A stretch of 29,063 nucleotides of DNA from Bacillota bacterium (GTDB taxonomy: Bacteria; Bacillota; Clostridia; Christensenellales; Borkfalkiaceae). The stretch spans positions 1 through 29,063 of the forward strand of contig QAKM01000001.1 in assembly GCA_003343805.1 (NCBI GenBank). Reading direction: 5' to 3'. Within the stretch, counting starts at the first letter, position 1; every line of letters starts with the position of its first letter. A model generated the notes under the pieces. That model saw nothing but the letters and a program-made list of their open reading frames with translations. It was not told the origin of the DNA and made no database searches. Of the stretch, positions 7,051-13,530 are shown one piece after another. A program made the translations under genes and the position numbers.

Positions 7051-8412
7051 ATGGAGACCACATTCCGACGCGCGAAGCTCTCGCTTTTGTCGGCGGTGCG
7101 CATCGGCTCGCACGGGATGCTGCAAAAGCCCGTGCGCCTTCTTGTCGTGCTCTTTCTGACGGCGGTGGCGCTCATCCTGTTCGGGCTCTCCGTCACCGTC
7201 GCGATGTACGACGAGGACAGGGCGATCGCCGAGAGCATGGTGCTTTATGACCGCGCGGCGCTCGTGATGAAGCCCGACGAGAGCCCCTTCTCCAAGGAGG
7301 AACTTGCCTTGCTCGAAGAAAGGACGGGCAAGGCGTTTGGCACGCTTTCGCCCGCGCCGCAGGAGCTTCTTCCCGGACTCATGCAGTTCACGGCGGGTGA
7401 AAACAAGAGCCTGGGCGACCTCACAAACTGCATCACCAAATCGCCCGACGGGATGATCGTGCTCTCGGAAGCGGTGCTCGGCGAGGCGGAGGGCTATACC
7501 CTCACGGGGCGGCTGCCGGAAGGAACGGCGGAGATCGCCCTCCCCGCCTGCCTTGCGGAACTGTTCGTCGAGCTCAACTATTACAATGAGATCGCAAGCC
7601 CGCAGGTGTATCATGAGGACAGCTTCACCTGGGAGTACGATGAGGCGCATCTGACGCACATTTCTTCCCACGAGGAGCTCATCGGAAAGCGGCTGTACCT
7701 TGCCGACCCCGCGGGCGGGGAACCGCTAAAAGCGAGCATCGTCGGCATCCTCGAGTATGAATGCGGGCGGGAGGGCTATCACAACGCGAGCGACATGAGC
7801 CTGACGCTCGAAGATCAGCTCATCGTCTCGGAAGAATATGCAAAGGCGGCGTTTGGCGGAAGCGCGGGGATGTTCGCGATCGCAGGGCCGCCCGAAAGCG
7901 CTTCCGAGGCCGCGGCGCTCTATGAGCTTCTGAAGAGCGGGGAGTACCTCGTCTATACGGACGCCGTTGCAGAGGTGGAGGAATACCGCGAGACGATCGG
8001 GGGCTTTACGGGTGCGTTCGTGGGCGTGGGGGCGGCGTTTGCCGTCTTTGCGGGGGCGCTCATCTTCCAATTCATCAACCTCTCCATTGAAGCCAAGCGC
8101 GGGCAGGTGGGCATTTTGCGGGCGCTGGGGGCGCGCAGCTATGACGTGTGCCGCATCTTCTTCAGCGAGAGCTTTCTTCTGGCGCTCGTGAGTGTTGCCG
8201 TCGCCATCCCTTCGACTGTCGGGCTTTCGTATGCCGTCAACAAGATCCTTGCCGATCTCTTCTTCATCCGCATCGCAGTGCTCAATTTTACGATCTGGAT
8301 GCCCGTGAGTATTCTTCTTTTGGGCTTTGTCATCGCGTTCGCGGCGACGGTCTTTCCCGTTCTGAAGGAGGCGAGAAAGGCGCCCATCGACGCCATCCGC
8401 GACGCCGCCTGA
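7051..8412 (+). CDS. FtsX/MacB-type ABC transporter permease (second)
   Basis: The 453-residue permease has the same design as the first: an N-terminal helix (about 30-54), an extracytoplasmic domain (about 55-318) and a C-terminal FtsX core of three helices. The conserved segment is IEAKRGQVGILRALGARSYD (about 347-366). AAGGGGG precedes the ATG at 7051. With the 4832 and 6364 genes it would make a heterodimeric permease with one kind of ATPase. Its codon use matches the GC-rich ATPase gene and not the first permease. It ends the operon; only a hairpin with a poor T-tract (8533-8558) follows. Confidence 0.9.
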   Translation: METTFRRAKLSLLSAVRIGSHGMLQKPVRLLVVLFLTAVALILFGLSVTVAMYDEDRAIAESMVLYDRAALVMKPDESPFSKEELALLEERTGKAFGTLSPAPQELLPGLMQFTAGENKSLGDLTNCITKSPDGMIVLSEAVLGEAEGYTLTGRLPEGTAEIALPACLAELFVELNYYNEIASPQVYHEDSFTWEYDEAHLTHISSHEELIGKRLYLADPAGGEPLKASIVGILEYECGREGYHNASDMSLTLEDQLIVSEEYAKAAFGGSAGMFAIAGPPESASEAAALYELLKSGEYLVYTDAVAEVEEYRETIGGFTGAFVGVGAAFAVFAGALIFQFINLSIEAKRGQVGILRALGARSYDVCRIFFSESFLLALVSVAVAIPSTVGLSYAVNKILADLFFIRIAVLNFTIWMPVSILLLGFVIAFAATVFPVLKEARKAPIDAIRDAA

Positions 8413-8728
8413 TTTTGAATTTGTGCGCCGCGCGCGTGCCGCATGACTGCGCCGCTTGGCACTGCTCGCTGCCCGGCGCCCTGCCGACGCCCTCATCACA
8501 TTGTATGACAACAATAAAATGCTTTCTGCTTCAGAGACGGCCTTTGCGCCGTCTCTTTGGCTGTGGAGGCCCCTCCCCTCATCGCCATAAAATAACAAGA
8601 GGATCTAACGTTGATCAACGCCAGACCAAGAAAATTTTGCATTTCCGAACACCGCAAGATTTGTTCCAAGAAAATCTCACAAGGTGTTGCACTTGGTTTG
8701 ACAATTCATCTTGCGTACGATCTCCATT
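8413..8728. other. Intergenic region between the ABC operon and the LRR gene
   Basis: No gene is supported in these 316 bases. They hold the hairpin at 8533-8558 and a perfect 12-bp palindrome CGTTGATCAACG at 8609-8620. The sequence changes from GC-rich to AT-rich at about 8590, which looks like the border of an inserted segment. A short plus-strand frame beginning at 8611 lacks a ribosome site and runs antisense into the LRR gene; it is not called. Confidence 0.5.
8533..8558 (+). terminator. Hairpin after the ABC operon, possible weak terminator
   Basis: AGAGACGGC (8533-8541) pairs with GCCGTCTCT (8548-8556) around a 6-nt loop. Only TT-GG follows, so intrinsic termination is doubtful. It is the only terminator candidate for the ABC operon. 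Confidence 0.45.
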
Positions 8729-9625
8729 TTATTCTTTCAAAGAATGGTTCCCCGGAAGCTGATTACTTTTCAAATTATAATGACGCTTATTTAGCGTACC
8801 GGCATAATCCAAACGCAAACAGGGAGTCAAATCTCCATCAAGAATATTCGTTCCCACAAAGCTCAGGAACTTAAGATTCGGCAAAGAATCTATAAACTTT
8901 ATCGACGGCAATGTACCCACAGAAGATAATATAAGTTTTCTTAAATTGGGCAAACAAGATAAATCTTCAGCTGACACTCCTTTCACATGGTCTAATTCCA
9001 AACTTTGTAATGATCGACAGAAACGTAATCCGCTAAAATCTTTTAATCTGGGACAATATGCGATCACGCATTCTGTTAATGCGGTTAGCTCGCTCATTCC
9101 CCCAAGATCTTGTATCGGAAGCTGAATCAGATTTAAATTGCTTAACCCATGAAAACGATCGATTTGTCCCCAATCCACGTTTATATGTCGTAGATATAAA
9201 GACTGTAATCCGGAATTGATCTTTTCAAATGGGAACGCCTTTGTTTCAGCGACAGCCAACGAAGATAATGATAATTCGTGCAAATTACGATAAATAAAAG
9301 TTCCTGTAACGGACAGGCTTTTCAAATGACGGATTGAAGAGAAATCAATTTCCTGTTTTGCTCCCCTTCCAATCGACAACGATCTCAAAGCAGAAAAAGC
9401 CGAAAGTGGTTGAAGGGACTCAAAATTTACAGCGATCATAACTTCAGTGATTCGTTCCGCATTGACCAAATCCTCGAGAAAGTCAAGGGAATATGTTGTA
9501 TAGTCCCCAACATCAGAATTTAACACCAATCTATGCCCATGAAATGGAGTGCTTAACATATCTTTCGTTGGGATACACTTCGACAAATTAAAAGTCAAAA
9601 CTTCCTGCTTCATATTAGTTTCCAT
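8729..9625 (-). CDS. Cytoplasmic leucine-rich-repeat protein
   Basis: The 298-residue product has about eight leucine-rich repeats of 22-24 residues between about 75 and 255, for example ALRSLSIG, HLKSLSVTG, GLQSLYLRH, SLQSLELDH and NLRKLILSS. There is no signal peptide, membrane helix or anchor, so it should be cytoplasmic. The family fold is a protein-binding solenoid. Similar stand-alone proteins are often found as cargo genes or as immunity partners of toxins, but nothing here proves that role. The gene is clearly AT-richer than its neighbours, a sign of transfer. The ATG at 9625 or a second one at 9613 (better spaced from GGAAA) could be the start. Transcription probably comes from the consensus promoter at 9906-9934, with a leader of about 270 nt. 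Confidence 0.8.
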   Translation of the reverse strand: METNMKQEVLTFNLSKCIPTKDMLSTPFHGHRLVLNSDVGDYTTYSLDFLEDLVNAERITEVMIAVNFESLQPLSAFSALRSLSIGRGAKQEIDFSSIRHLKSLSVTGTFIYRNLHELSLSSLAVAETKAFPFEKINSGLQSLYLRHINVDWGQIDRFHGLSNLNLIQLPIQDLGGMSELTALTECVIAYCPRLKDFSGLRFCRSLQSLELDHVKGVSAEDLSCLPNLRKLILSSVGTLPSIKFIDSLPNLKFLSFVGTNILDGDLTPCLRLDYAGTLNKRHYNLKSNQLPGNHSLKE

Positions 9626-9905
9626 TTGCTATCGTATCCATTTGATTTCTAACATTTTAAATCCCGGACTTGCAATTTTATTATATAAACTTATTCCCCT
9701 TTTTGCGGTCCGTCTCAAAACTGCGGATATGTCCTTCCCGATTTCTTATGATCCCCCTCCGTTCGGTCTTTCCCTCTGTTTCTTTATCCCGTATAACGTA
9801 TAGAACACTCCCGATAGAAGGAACGAGATCGCCGTGGCGCAGCGCCACCGATCTTATCTGCGAGCCTTTCCGACATTTGTTCCCGACATCCAACCCCACA
9901 CTCAA

Positions 9906-9934
9906 ATTATACACCGCGGCGGCACGACTGTCAA
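9906..9934 (-). promoter_or_regulatory. Consensus sigma-A promoter reading towards the LRR gene
   Basis: On the minus strand TTGACA (9934-9929), a 17-bp spacer and TATAAT (9911-9906) are both perfect consensus hexamers. The start would be near 9899, about 270 nt before the LRR start codon. Confidence 0.8.
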
Positions 9935-9950
9935 TCCCCCGAAATGCGAG

Positions 9951-9988
9951 AAAATGAGCGGAGCCGCCCGAAAGGAACGGCTCCGCTC
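9951..9988 (-). terminator. Terminator after the surface-protein remnant
   Basis: A perfect 11-bp stem GAGCGGAGCCG/CGGCTCCGCTC (9956-9966 with 9978-9988). On the minus strand CATTTTCTCG follows the stem, and the hairpin lies 70 nt after the stop of the 10059-10493 gene. On the plus strand the tail is TATATTTCG, so weak bidirectional use is possible. Confidence 0.7.
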
Positions 9989-10058
9989 TATATTTCGTTT
10001 ATTGGAAGCGGCGCGTGCCACCGAACAGGCGGCTCTGTTTTTGCGCTGCATTCATCCG

Positions 10059-10493
10059 TTACGGTTTGATGAACGGAAAGATCTTGATGAAGAATGTACC
10101 CGTTACGATGCCTTTCTTAAAGAGAAGCGCAAGAACGCCGTAGGCAAGGAGCATCGCACCCACGGTACTGCCAACTGCAACGCCCGCGATCTCGCCGCCC
10201 GATAGGCCCTCCAAAGCAGGGATGGCCTGCGTCTCCTTCTCGCCGCAGCGGGAGCAGATGCGCTGCTCTTCGCCTTCCGCGCTGTGCGTCGGCTCTTGGG
10301 TCACCGTCCATTCGCCGAAATCATGCCCGAGGGTGGGGATCGTCTTCTGCTCTTGGAGCGTTTCCCCGCAGACGGAGCACTTCTCGCCATCCGTAAGGCC
10401 GCTCCCCGTGCAGGTCGCCGCCTTCCCCGCGACCAGTTCGGGCGTATGAGCCGCACGCGCGCCGTAAATTTCTTTTTTGCGGGCGAGTAGCAA
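10059..10493 (-). pseudogene. C-terminal remnant of a cell-surface protein
   Basis: The 144-residue frame starts with no signal peptide. It contains modules of the kind that occur in tandem near the C-terminus of large secreted clostridial proteins: CTGSGLTDGEKCSVCGETL, then GHDFGEWTVTQEP and ICSRCGEKETQAIPAL. These CxxC pairs could bind metal. The frame ends with one membrane helix (about 103-125), the basic KKG and a short tail. It therefore looks like the last part of a surface protein whose large N-terminal part is gone. Codon phase upstream of 10493 stays open for about 20 codons without a good start, and another frame there also reads plausibly protein-like, which hints at a frameshift. 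It follows the locus 1 repressor gene on the same strand by 70 nt and may be read from its promoter. Translation is uncertain. Confidence 0.6.
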
Positions 10494-10563
10494 AACCGCG
10501 CCTCGCCGCCATACTTTTCCGCCCCTTCTCCCGTCTGCCTAACATTGGGGAAGGAGCCGTGTG

Positions 10564-11622
10564 TCAGATTTTCGGCGCAAGCCGGAAGGTGTGCGGCGCG
10601 TCCTCTTCGCGGAAGATCGCGCTCTTCAGCATTTTGACGGCGTGTTCCGCCATCTCGCGCAAGGAAAGGCAGAGCCCCTCCTCCGCCCCTTCACCGTAAA
10701 CGGCCGCACAGTACTGCTTCGCATCCAAGAGCGGCGCACAAGCCTCGGCAAGCGCACGATCGGCAAAGAGATAGTGTTCTTCGGGGTGCGCCCTGACGTA
10801 TTTTTGAAGCCCGGAAAGAGAGCGGACGAGAAAGAGCGTATCACCGTTCATTGCCGCGCGCAGATCGTCGAGATAGGGCGCATTGCGGTAAGGATAGGCG
10901 GCATAGGTGAGCGTGTTGCAGCGGAGCCGCTCTTTTGCGGCGGCGATGAGTGCCGCGTGATCGACGAACGCCTTGAAAAAGAGCGGGTCGTCCACGATCA
11001 TCCCGACGGCGACGATGGGGATAAAGCAGCTCTCTTTGAGGGAGTAAAATTCCTCCTGCGTCAGATCGATGCAGAGGATGCCTTCGGGCATCTCCTGGGG
11101 GCGCCCCTCTTCGCCCGCATTCAGGAGAAGAACGCCGTACCCCGCCTCGCGAAGGGCGCTTTGGAGCGCGCGGAGGAGGGAAAAATAGTGCGCGTTTTGA
11201 AGAGCGCAGCCGCTCTCGGGAACGCAGATGCCGACCAGCCCGCTCTTTTTGCCCGCAAGCTGCCGCGCGACGGAAGAGGGCGTATATTGGCGCAGGTTGC
11301 AGATCTGCAATACCTTTCTTCGCGTCTCTTCGCCGATCTTGACGTCCGTCCGCCCGTTGACGATGTAGGAGACCGTCGCCGTCGAGACACCCGCCTCGCG
11401 CGCGATGTCGTCGATGGTGACCCCCTTTGCCGTGCGCCCGCGCCCGGCGCCCTTCCGGTAACCGAGCTCGCGGCAGACGGAAAGCACCCTTTCGCGCGTC
11501 GCTTCGGCGACTTTGATGTCCGTTCTGCCGTTCAGCACATAGGAGACCGTCGCCGAGGACACCCCCGCCGCCCTTGCGACCTCTGCGATCGTCACGTTTT
11601 TTTGCCTTTCTTCGCGTTCCAT
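10564..11622 (-). CDS. LacI-family repressor with two tandem HTH domains
   Basis: The 352-residue protein carries two complete LacI-type DNA-binding domains. HTH1 covers about 10-55 ([19 protein letters not shown]) and HTH2 about 68-113 ([19 protein letters not shown]). Over 46 aligned residues about 27 are identical, and the recognition helices differ by one residue (SSATVS, STATVS). Only HTH2 is followed by a hinge-like segment ([16 protein letters not shown]). The effector domain (about 127-352) is shorter than the usual LacI/PBP1 domain. LacI proteins normally have one HTH per chain and bind palindromes as dimers. The gene is divergent from locus 1, and two AAnCGnTT operators flank that promoter. 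The ATG at 11622 falls almost exactly at the predicted transcription start; a GTG at 11595 with AGAAAGG upstream is the alternative and leaves both HTHs intact. Confidence 0.9.
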   Translation of the reverse strand: MEREERQKNVTIAEVARAAGVSSATVSYVLNGRTDIKVAEATRERVLSVCRELGYRKGAGRGRTAKGVTIDDIAREAGVSTATVSYIVNGRTDVKIGEETRRKVLQICNLRQYTPSSVARQLAGKKSGLVGICVPESGCALQNAHYFSLLRALQSALREAGYGVLLLNAGEEGRPQEMPEGILCIDLTQEEFYSLKESCFIPIVAVGMIVDDPLFFKAFVDHAALIAAAKERLRCNTLTYAAYPYRNAPYLDDLRAAMNGDTLFLVRSLSGLQKYVRAHPEEHYLFADRALAEACAPLLDAKQYCAAVYGEGAEEGLCLSLREMAEHAVKMLKSAIFREEDAPHTFRLAPKI

Positions 11623-11628
11623 ACGGCT

Positions 11629-11657
11629 ATTGTACCCGAAACGGACACAAAAGTCAA
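11629..11657 (-). promoter_or_regulatory. Promoter of the tandem-HTH repressor gene
   Basis: On the minus strand TTGACT (11657-11652), a 17-bp spacer and TACAAT (11634-11629). The expected +1 is about 11622, which is the A of the ATG, so the mRNA would be leaderless unless the GTG at 11595 is used. Confidence 0.8.
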
Positions 11658-11673
11658 TGGGGTTTTTTGATCG

Positions 11674-11689
11674 AACCGCTTAAATAAAT
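11674..11689. promoter_or_regulatory. Operator O1 of locus 1
   Basis: AACCGCTTAAATAAAT. Its first 8 bp fit the LacI-family core AAnCGnTT. The whole 16-mer recurs with one mismatch at 11751-11766. O1 lies between the divergent promoters, 36 bp upstream of the locus 1 -35 box. Confidence 0.65.
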
Positions 11690-11716
11690 TTTTAGAAACT
11701 ATTTTTCCCGAAACTA

Positions 11717-11744
11717 TTGACAGAATGAAAATGTGTGCTATAAT
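11717..11744 (+). promoter_or_regulatory. Promoter of locus 1 (lipoprotein operon)
   Basis: TTGACA (11717-11722), a 16-bp spacer and TATAAT (11739-11744), with extended -10 TGC. The segment 11717-11750 matches 20173-20206 of locus 2 at 31 of 34 positions. +1 is near 11751. Confidence 0.9.
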
Positions 11745-11750
11745 TTACTT

Positions 11751-11766
11751 AACCGATTAAATAAAT
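11751..11766. promoter_or_regulatory. Operator O2 of locus 1, overlapping the transcription start
   Basis: AACCGATTAAATAAAT, with TTAACCGATTAA (11749-11760) as an almost perfect palindrome. It covers the predicted +1, a classical repressor position. Its spacing from O1 is 77 bp, so a DNA loop enclosing the promoter is possible. Confidence 0.75.
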
Positions 11767-11779
11767 CGCCTTCGGGCGA
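11766..11779 (+). promoter_or_regulatory. UUCG tetraloop hairpin in the locus 1 leader
   Basis: TCGCC-TTCG-GGCGA makes a very stable C(UUCG)G hairpin 5 nt before the AAGGAGG ribosome site. It could protect the 5' end of the lipoprotein mRNA. The corresponding leader in locus 2 lacks it. Confidence 0.65.
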
Positions 11780-11800
11780 ATGGTAAGGAGGAAAACACAA

Positions 11801-13468
11801 ATGACCAACAAGCTGCGCAAAACGATGAGCCTTCTCACGGGGCTGGTGTTTGCATTCGTGCTCGCCTTCGGCGTCCTGGCTGCCTGCAAGGACACGGAGG
11901 AGACGCCCCGCTTTACGGTGACCTTCCTCGACGGGGAGAGCGTCATCGCCGAGCGGGAAGTGGAAGAGGGAGGCACCGTCGCTTCCTTCACGCCCGAAGA
12001 CGAGGGCTACGAAAAGGAGGGCTTCGTCTTTGAAGGCTGGTATGCGACGGCGGACTTCACGCATGACTGGAGCTTTGATACCGTCATCGAAAAGGACACC
12101 AACGTCTATTCGATGTGGTCGTCCTCCAAGGAAGATACGCGGCAATGGCTCATCGCGGGCAGTTCTTCCGCGGGCGGGCCGCTCGCTGCGATCGGCTGGA
12201 ACGGCGGCCCCATCGCAGGGGAGAACGGCAATATCCTCAAAAAGACGGAAGGAAAGAACGAATTTACCATCACCATCGATCTGTATGTGGGCGATCAGTT
12301 CCAATTCTGCATCATGGATGAGGAGGGCGTCTGGAACACGGACGATGCAAGCGGCGGCGGTGCGCGCGGCGGACAGTACCTTGAGGAAAACGACTACATG
12401 AGCGCGCCCGGCACGGGCCTCGGCGACGGGCAGGTGAACATCACCGTCTCCGTGAGCGGCAACTATACGCTGACGCTCACCACGGACGCCGAGGACAAGA
12501 ACGTGGGCGCCATCACGGTGGTGCGCAACGGCGACGCGCCCGAAGTGACCGTCGACCGCTCCGATTACACCTGGTATATCTACGGCAATTCGTCGGCAGA
12601 GACGAGCGCCGAGTCCGTGCTCGCGGGCACCAACTGGGGCGCGAACGTCGAGTCGCTGCAATATTCCGCCTATGAGATGTTCAAGATCTCCGACAACGAG
12701 GCGGACGGCACGGGCACCTGGACGCAGACATGGACGCTTGCGGAGGGCGACGAGTTCCTGCTTGCGTACTGCCTCCTCAAGGAAGAGGGCGGCATCGCGG
12801 CGCAGGACGGCACGATGTTCTACTACCCCGACATCGACGAATTCAACGGCGAGGACGCCGCGTTCAAGAAGGCGGACGGCATGGGCAGCAATATCGTCGT
12901 CGTGGAAGGCGGAACGTACACCTTCACCCTCACCGTGACGCTCAATGCGGAGACAAATTCCCTCGAAGGTTCCATCGAAGTGGACAAGACGGCAGATCTT
13001 CTGACGTCCGAGCAGGAATGGAAGGTGCTGGGCGGCAGGCTCTCCTATGCACAGGCCGTCGACCCCGCGACGGGCAATCTCACCATCGACGAAGCGGCCT
13101 ACAACGGCAAGACTTCGGTGTTTGCGGACAACAACTTCGGCGTAGGCGGCACCGTGCAGCAGCTTGAGGCGATCGATCCCGCCGAGGGCATGGCAAGAGA
13201 GTATGAGGTGACGCTCGAGCTCGTCGAAGGCGATTACTTCTACCTCTGTATCCCGATGGCGATCCACGCGCCCTACCGCGAAGATACCTACTATTCGCCC
13301 GCCTACACTTCCAAGCTGGCCGAGGCGGATGAACTGCCCGAGGGCGTCGTTTCCGACTGGGCATGGGGCAACGGCGGCAACCTGCTCTGCACCGAGGCGG
13401 GAAGCTACACCTTCACGGTCTCCGTTGCGGCGGACGGCACGCTCGCGCTGACGGCAGAAAAAGCATAA
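11801..13468 (+). CDS. Surface lipoprotein with InlB-type repeat and starch-binding-like modules
   Basis: The 555-residue lipoprotein has a type II signal peptide ending in VLAAC (C29). Residues about 37-108 form a Listeria-Bacteroides (InlB B-type) repeat, ending in GFVFEGWYATADF and VYSMW. Three beta-rich modules follow, starting near DTRQWLIAGSS (112), DYTWYIYGNSS (255) and EQEWKVLGG (405). Their strand pattern and opening aromatic residues recall SusE/SusF- or CBM-type starch-binding domains. The likely job is to hold starch or maltodextrin at the outer face of the membrane. The ATG at 11801 has AAGGAGG nine bases upstream; an earlier ATG at 11780 overlaps the ribosome site and is rejected. 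It is the promoter-proximal gene of locus 1 and is probably the most expressed, since a hairpin without T-run follows it. The binding function is inferred. Confidence 0.8.
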   Translation: MTNKLRKTMSLLTGLVFAFVLAFGVLAACKDTEETPRFTVTFLDGESVIAEREVEEGGTVASFTPEDEGYEKEGFVFEGWYATADFTHDWSFDTVIEKDTNVYSMWSSSKEDTRQWLIAGSSSAGGPLAAIGWNGGPIAGENGNILKKTEGKNEFTITIDLYVGDQFQFCIMDEEGVWNTDDASGGGARGGQYLEENDYMSAPGTGLGDGQVNITVSVSGNYTLTLTTDAEDKNVGAITVVRNGDAPEVTVDRSDYTWYIYGNSSAETSAESVLAGTNWGANVESLQYSAYEMFKISDNEADGTGTWTQTWTLAEGDEFLLAYCLLKEEGGIAAQDGTMFYYPDIDEFNGEDAAFKKADGMGSNIVVVEGGTYTFTLTVTLNAETNSLEGSIEVDKTADLLTSEQEWKVLGGRLSYAQAVDPATGNLTIDEAAYNGKTSVFADNNFGVGGTVQQLEAIDPAEGMAREYEVTLELVEGDYFYLCIPMAIHAPYREDTYYSPAYTSKLAEADELPEGVVSDWAWGNGGNLLCTEAGSYTFTVSVAADGTLALTAEKA

Positions 13469-13479
13469 CGAAACGCGGG

Positions 13480-13505
13480 ATCGGGGCGGTGCATACCGCC
13501 CCGAT
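13480..13505 (+). other. Intergenic hairpin between lipoprotein and GH13 genes
   Basis: A perfect 11-bp stem ATCGGGGCGGT/ACCGCCCCGAT closes a GCAT loop. There is no T-tract, so it is more likely an mRNA processing or stability element than a full terminator. It would let the lipoprotein message outlast the distal genes. Confidence 0.65.
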
Positions 13506-13530
13506 GCTCCTAAAAAGGGAGGAAGCAGAC

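Larger units (their letters stand above)
9626..10058. other. Region upstream of the LRR gene
   Basis: These 433 bases hold a strong minus-strand promoter (9906-9934), a long leader of the LRR gene, and the terminator at 9956-9988. Inside the leader is a 6-bp GC hairpin (GTGGCG/CGCCAC, about 9835-9850, minus strand) and a 30-codon minus-strand frame that opens about 25 nt after the transcription start. It encodes MSERLADKIGG and so on and has no clear ribosome site. A longer minus-strand frame (9681-9914) begins inside the -10 box and so cannot be made from this promoter. Confidence 0.45.

Noticed and set aside
8611..8874. 87-codon plus-strand frame after the ABC operon
   Set aside because: It has no ribosome site and overlaps the end of the LRR gene antisense. 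Its composition reflects the AT-rich strand.
9681..9914. 77-codon minus-strand frame in front of the LRR gene
   Set aside because: Its ATG overlaps the -10 box of the promoter at 9906-9934, so that promoter cannot transcribe the start codon. The product is basic with no recognisable domain.
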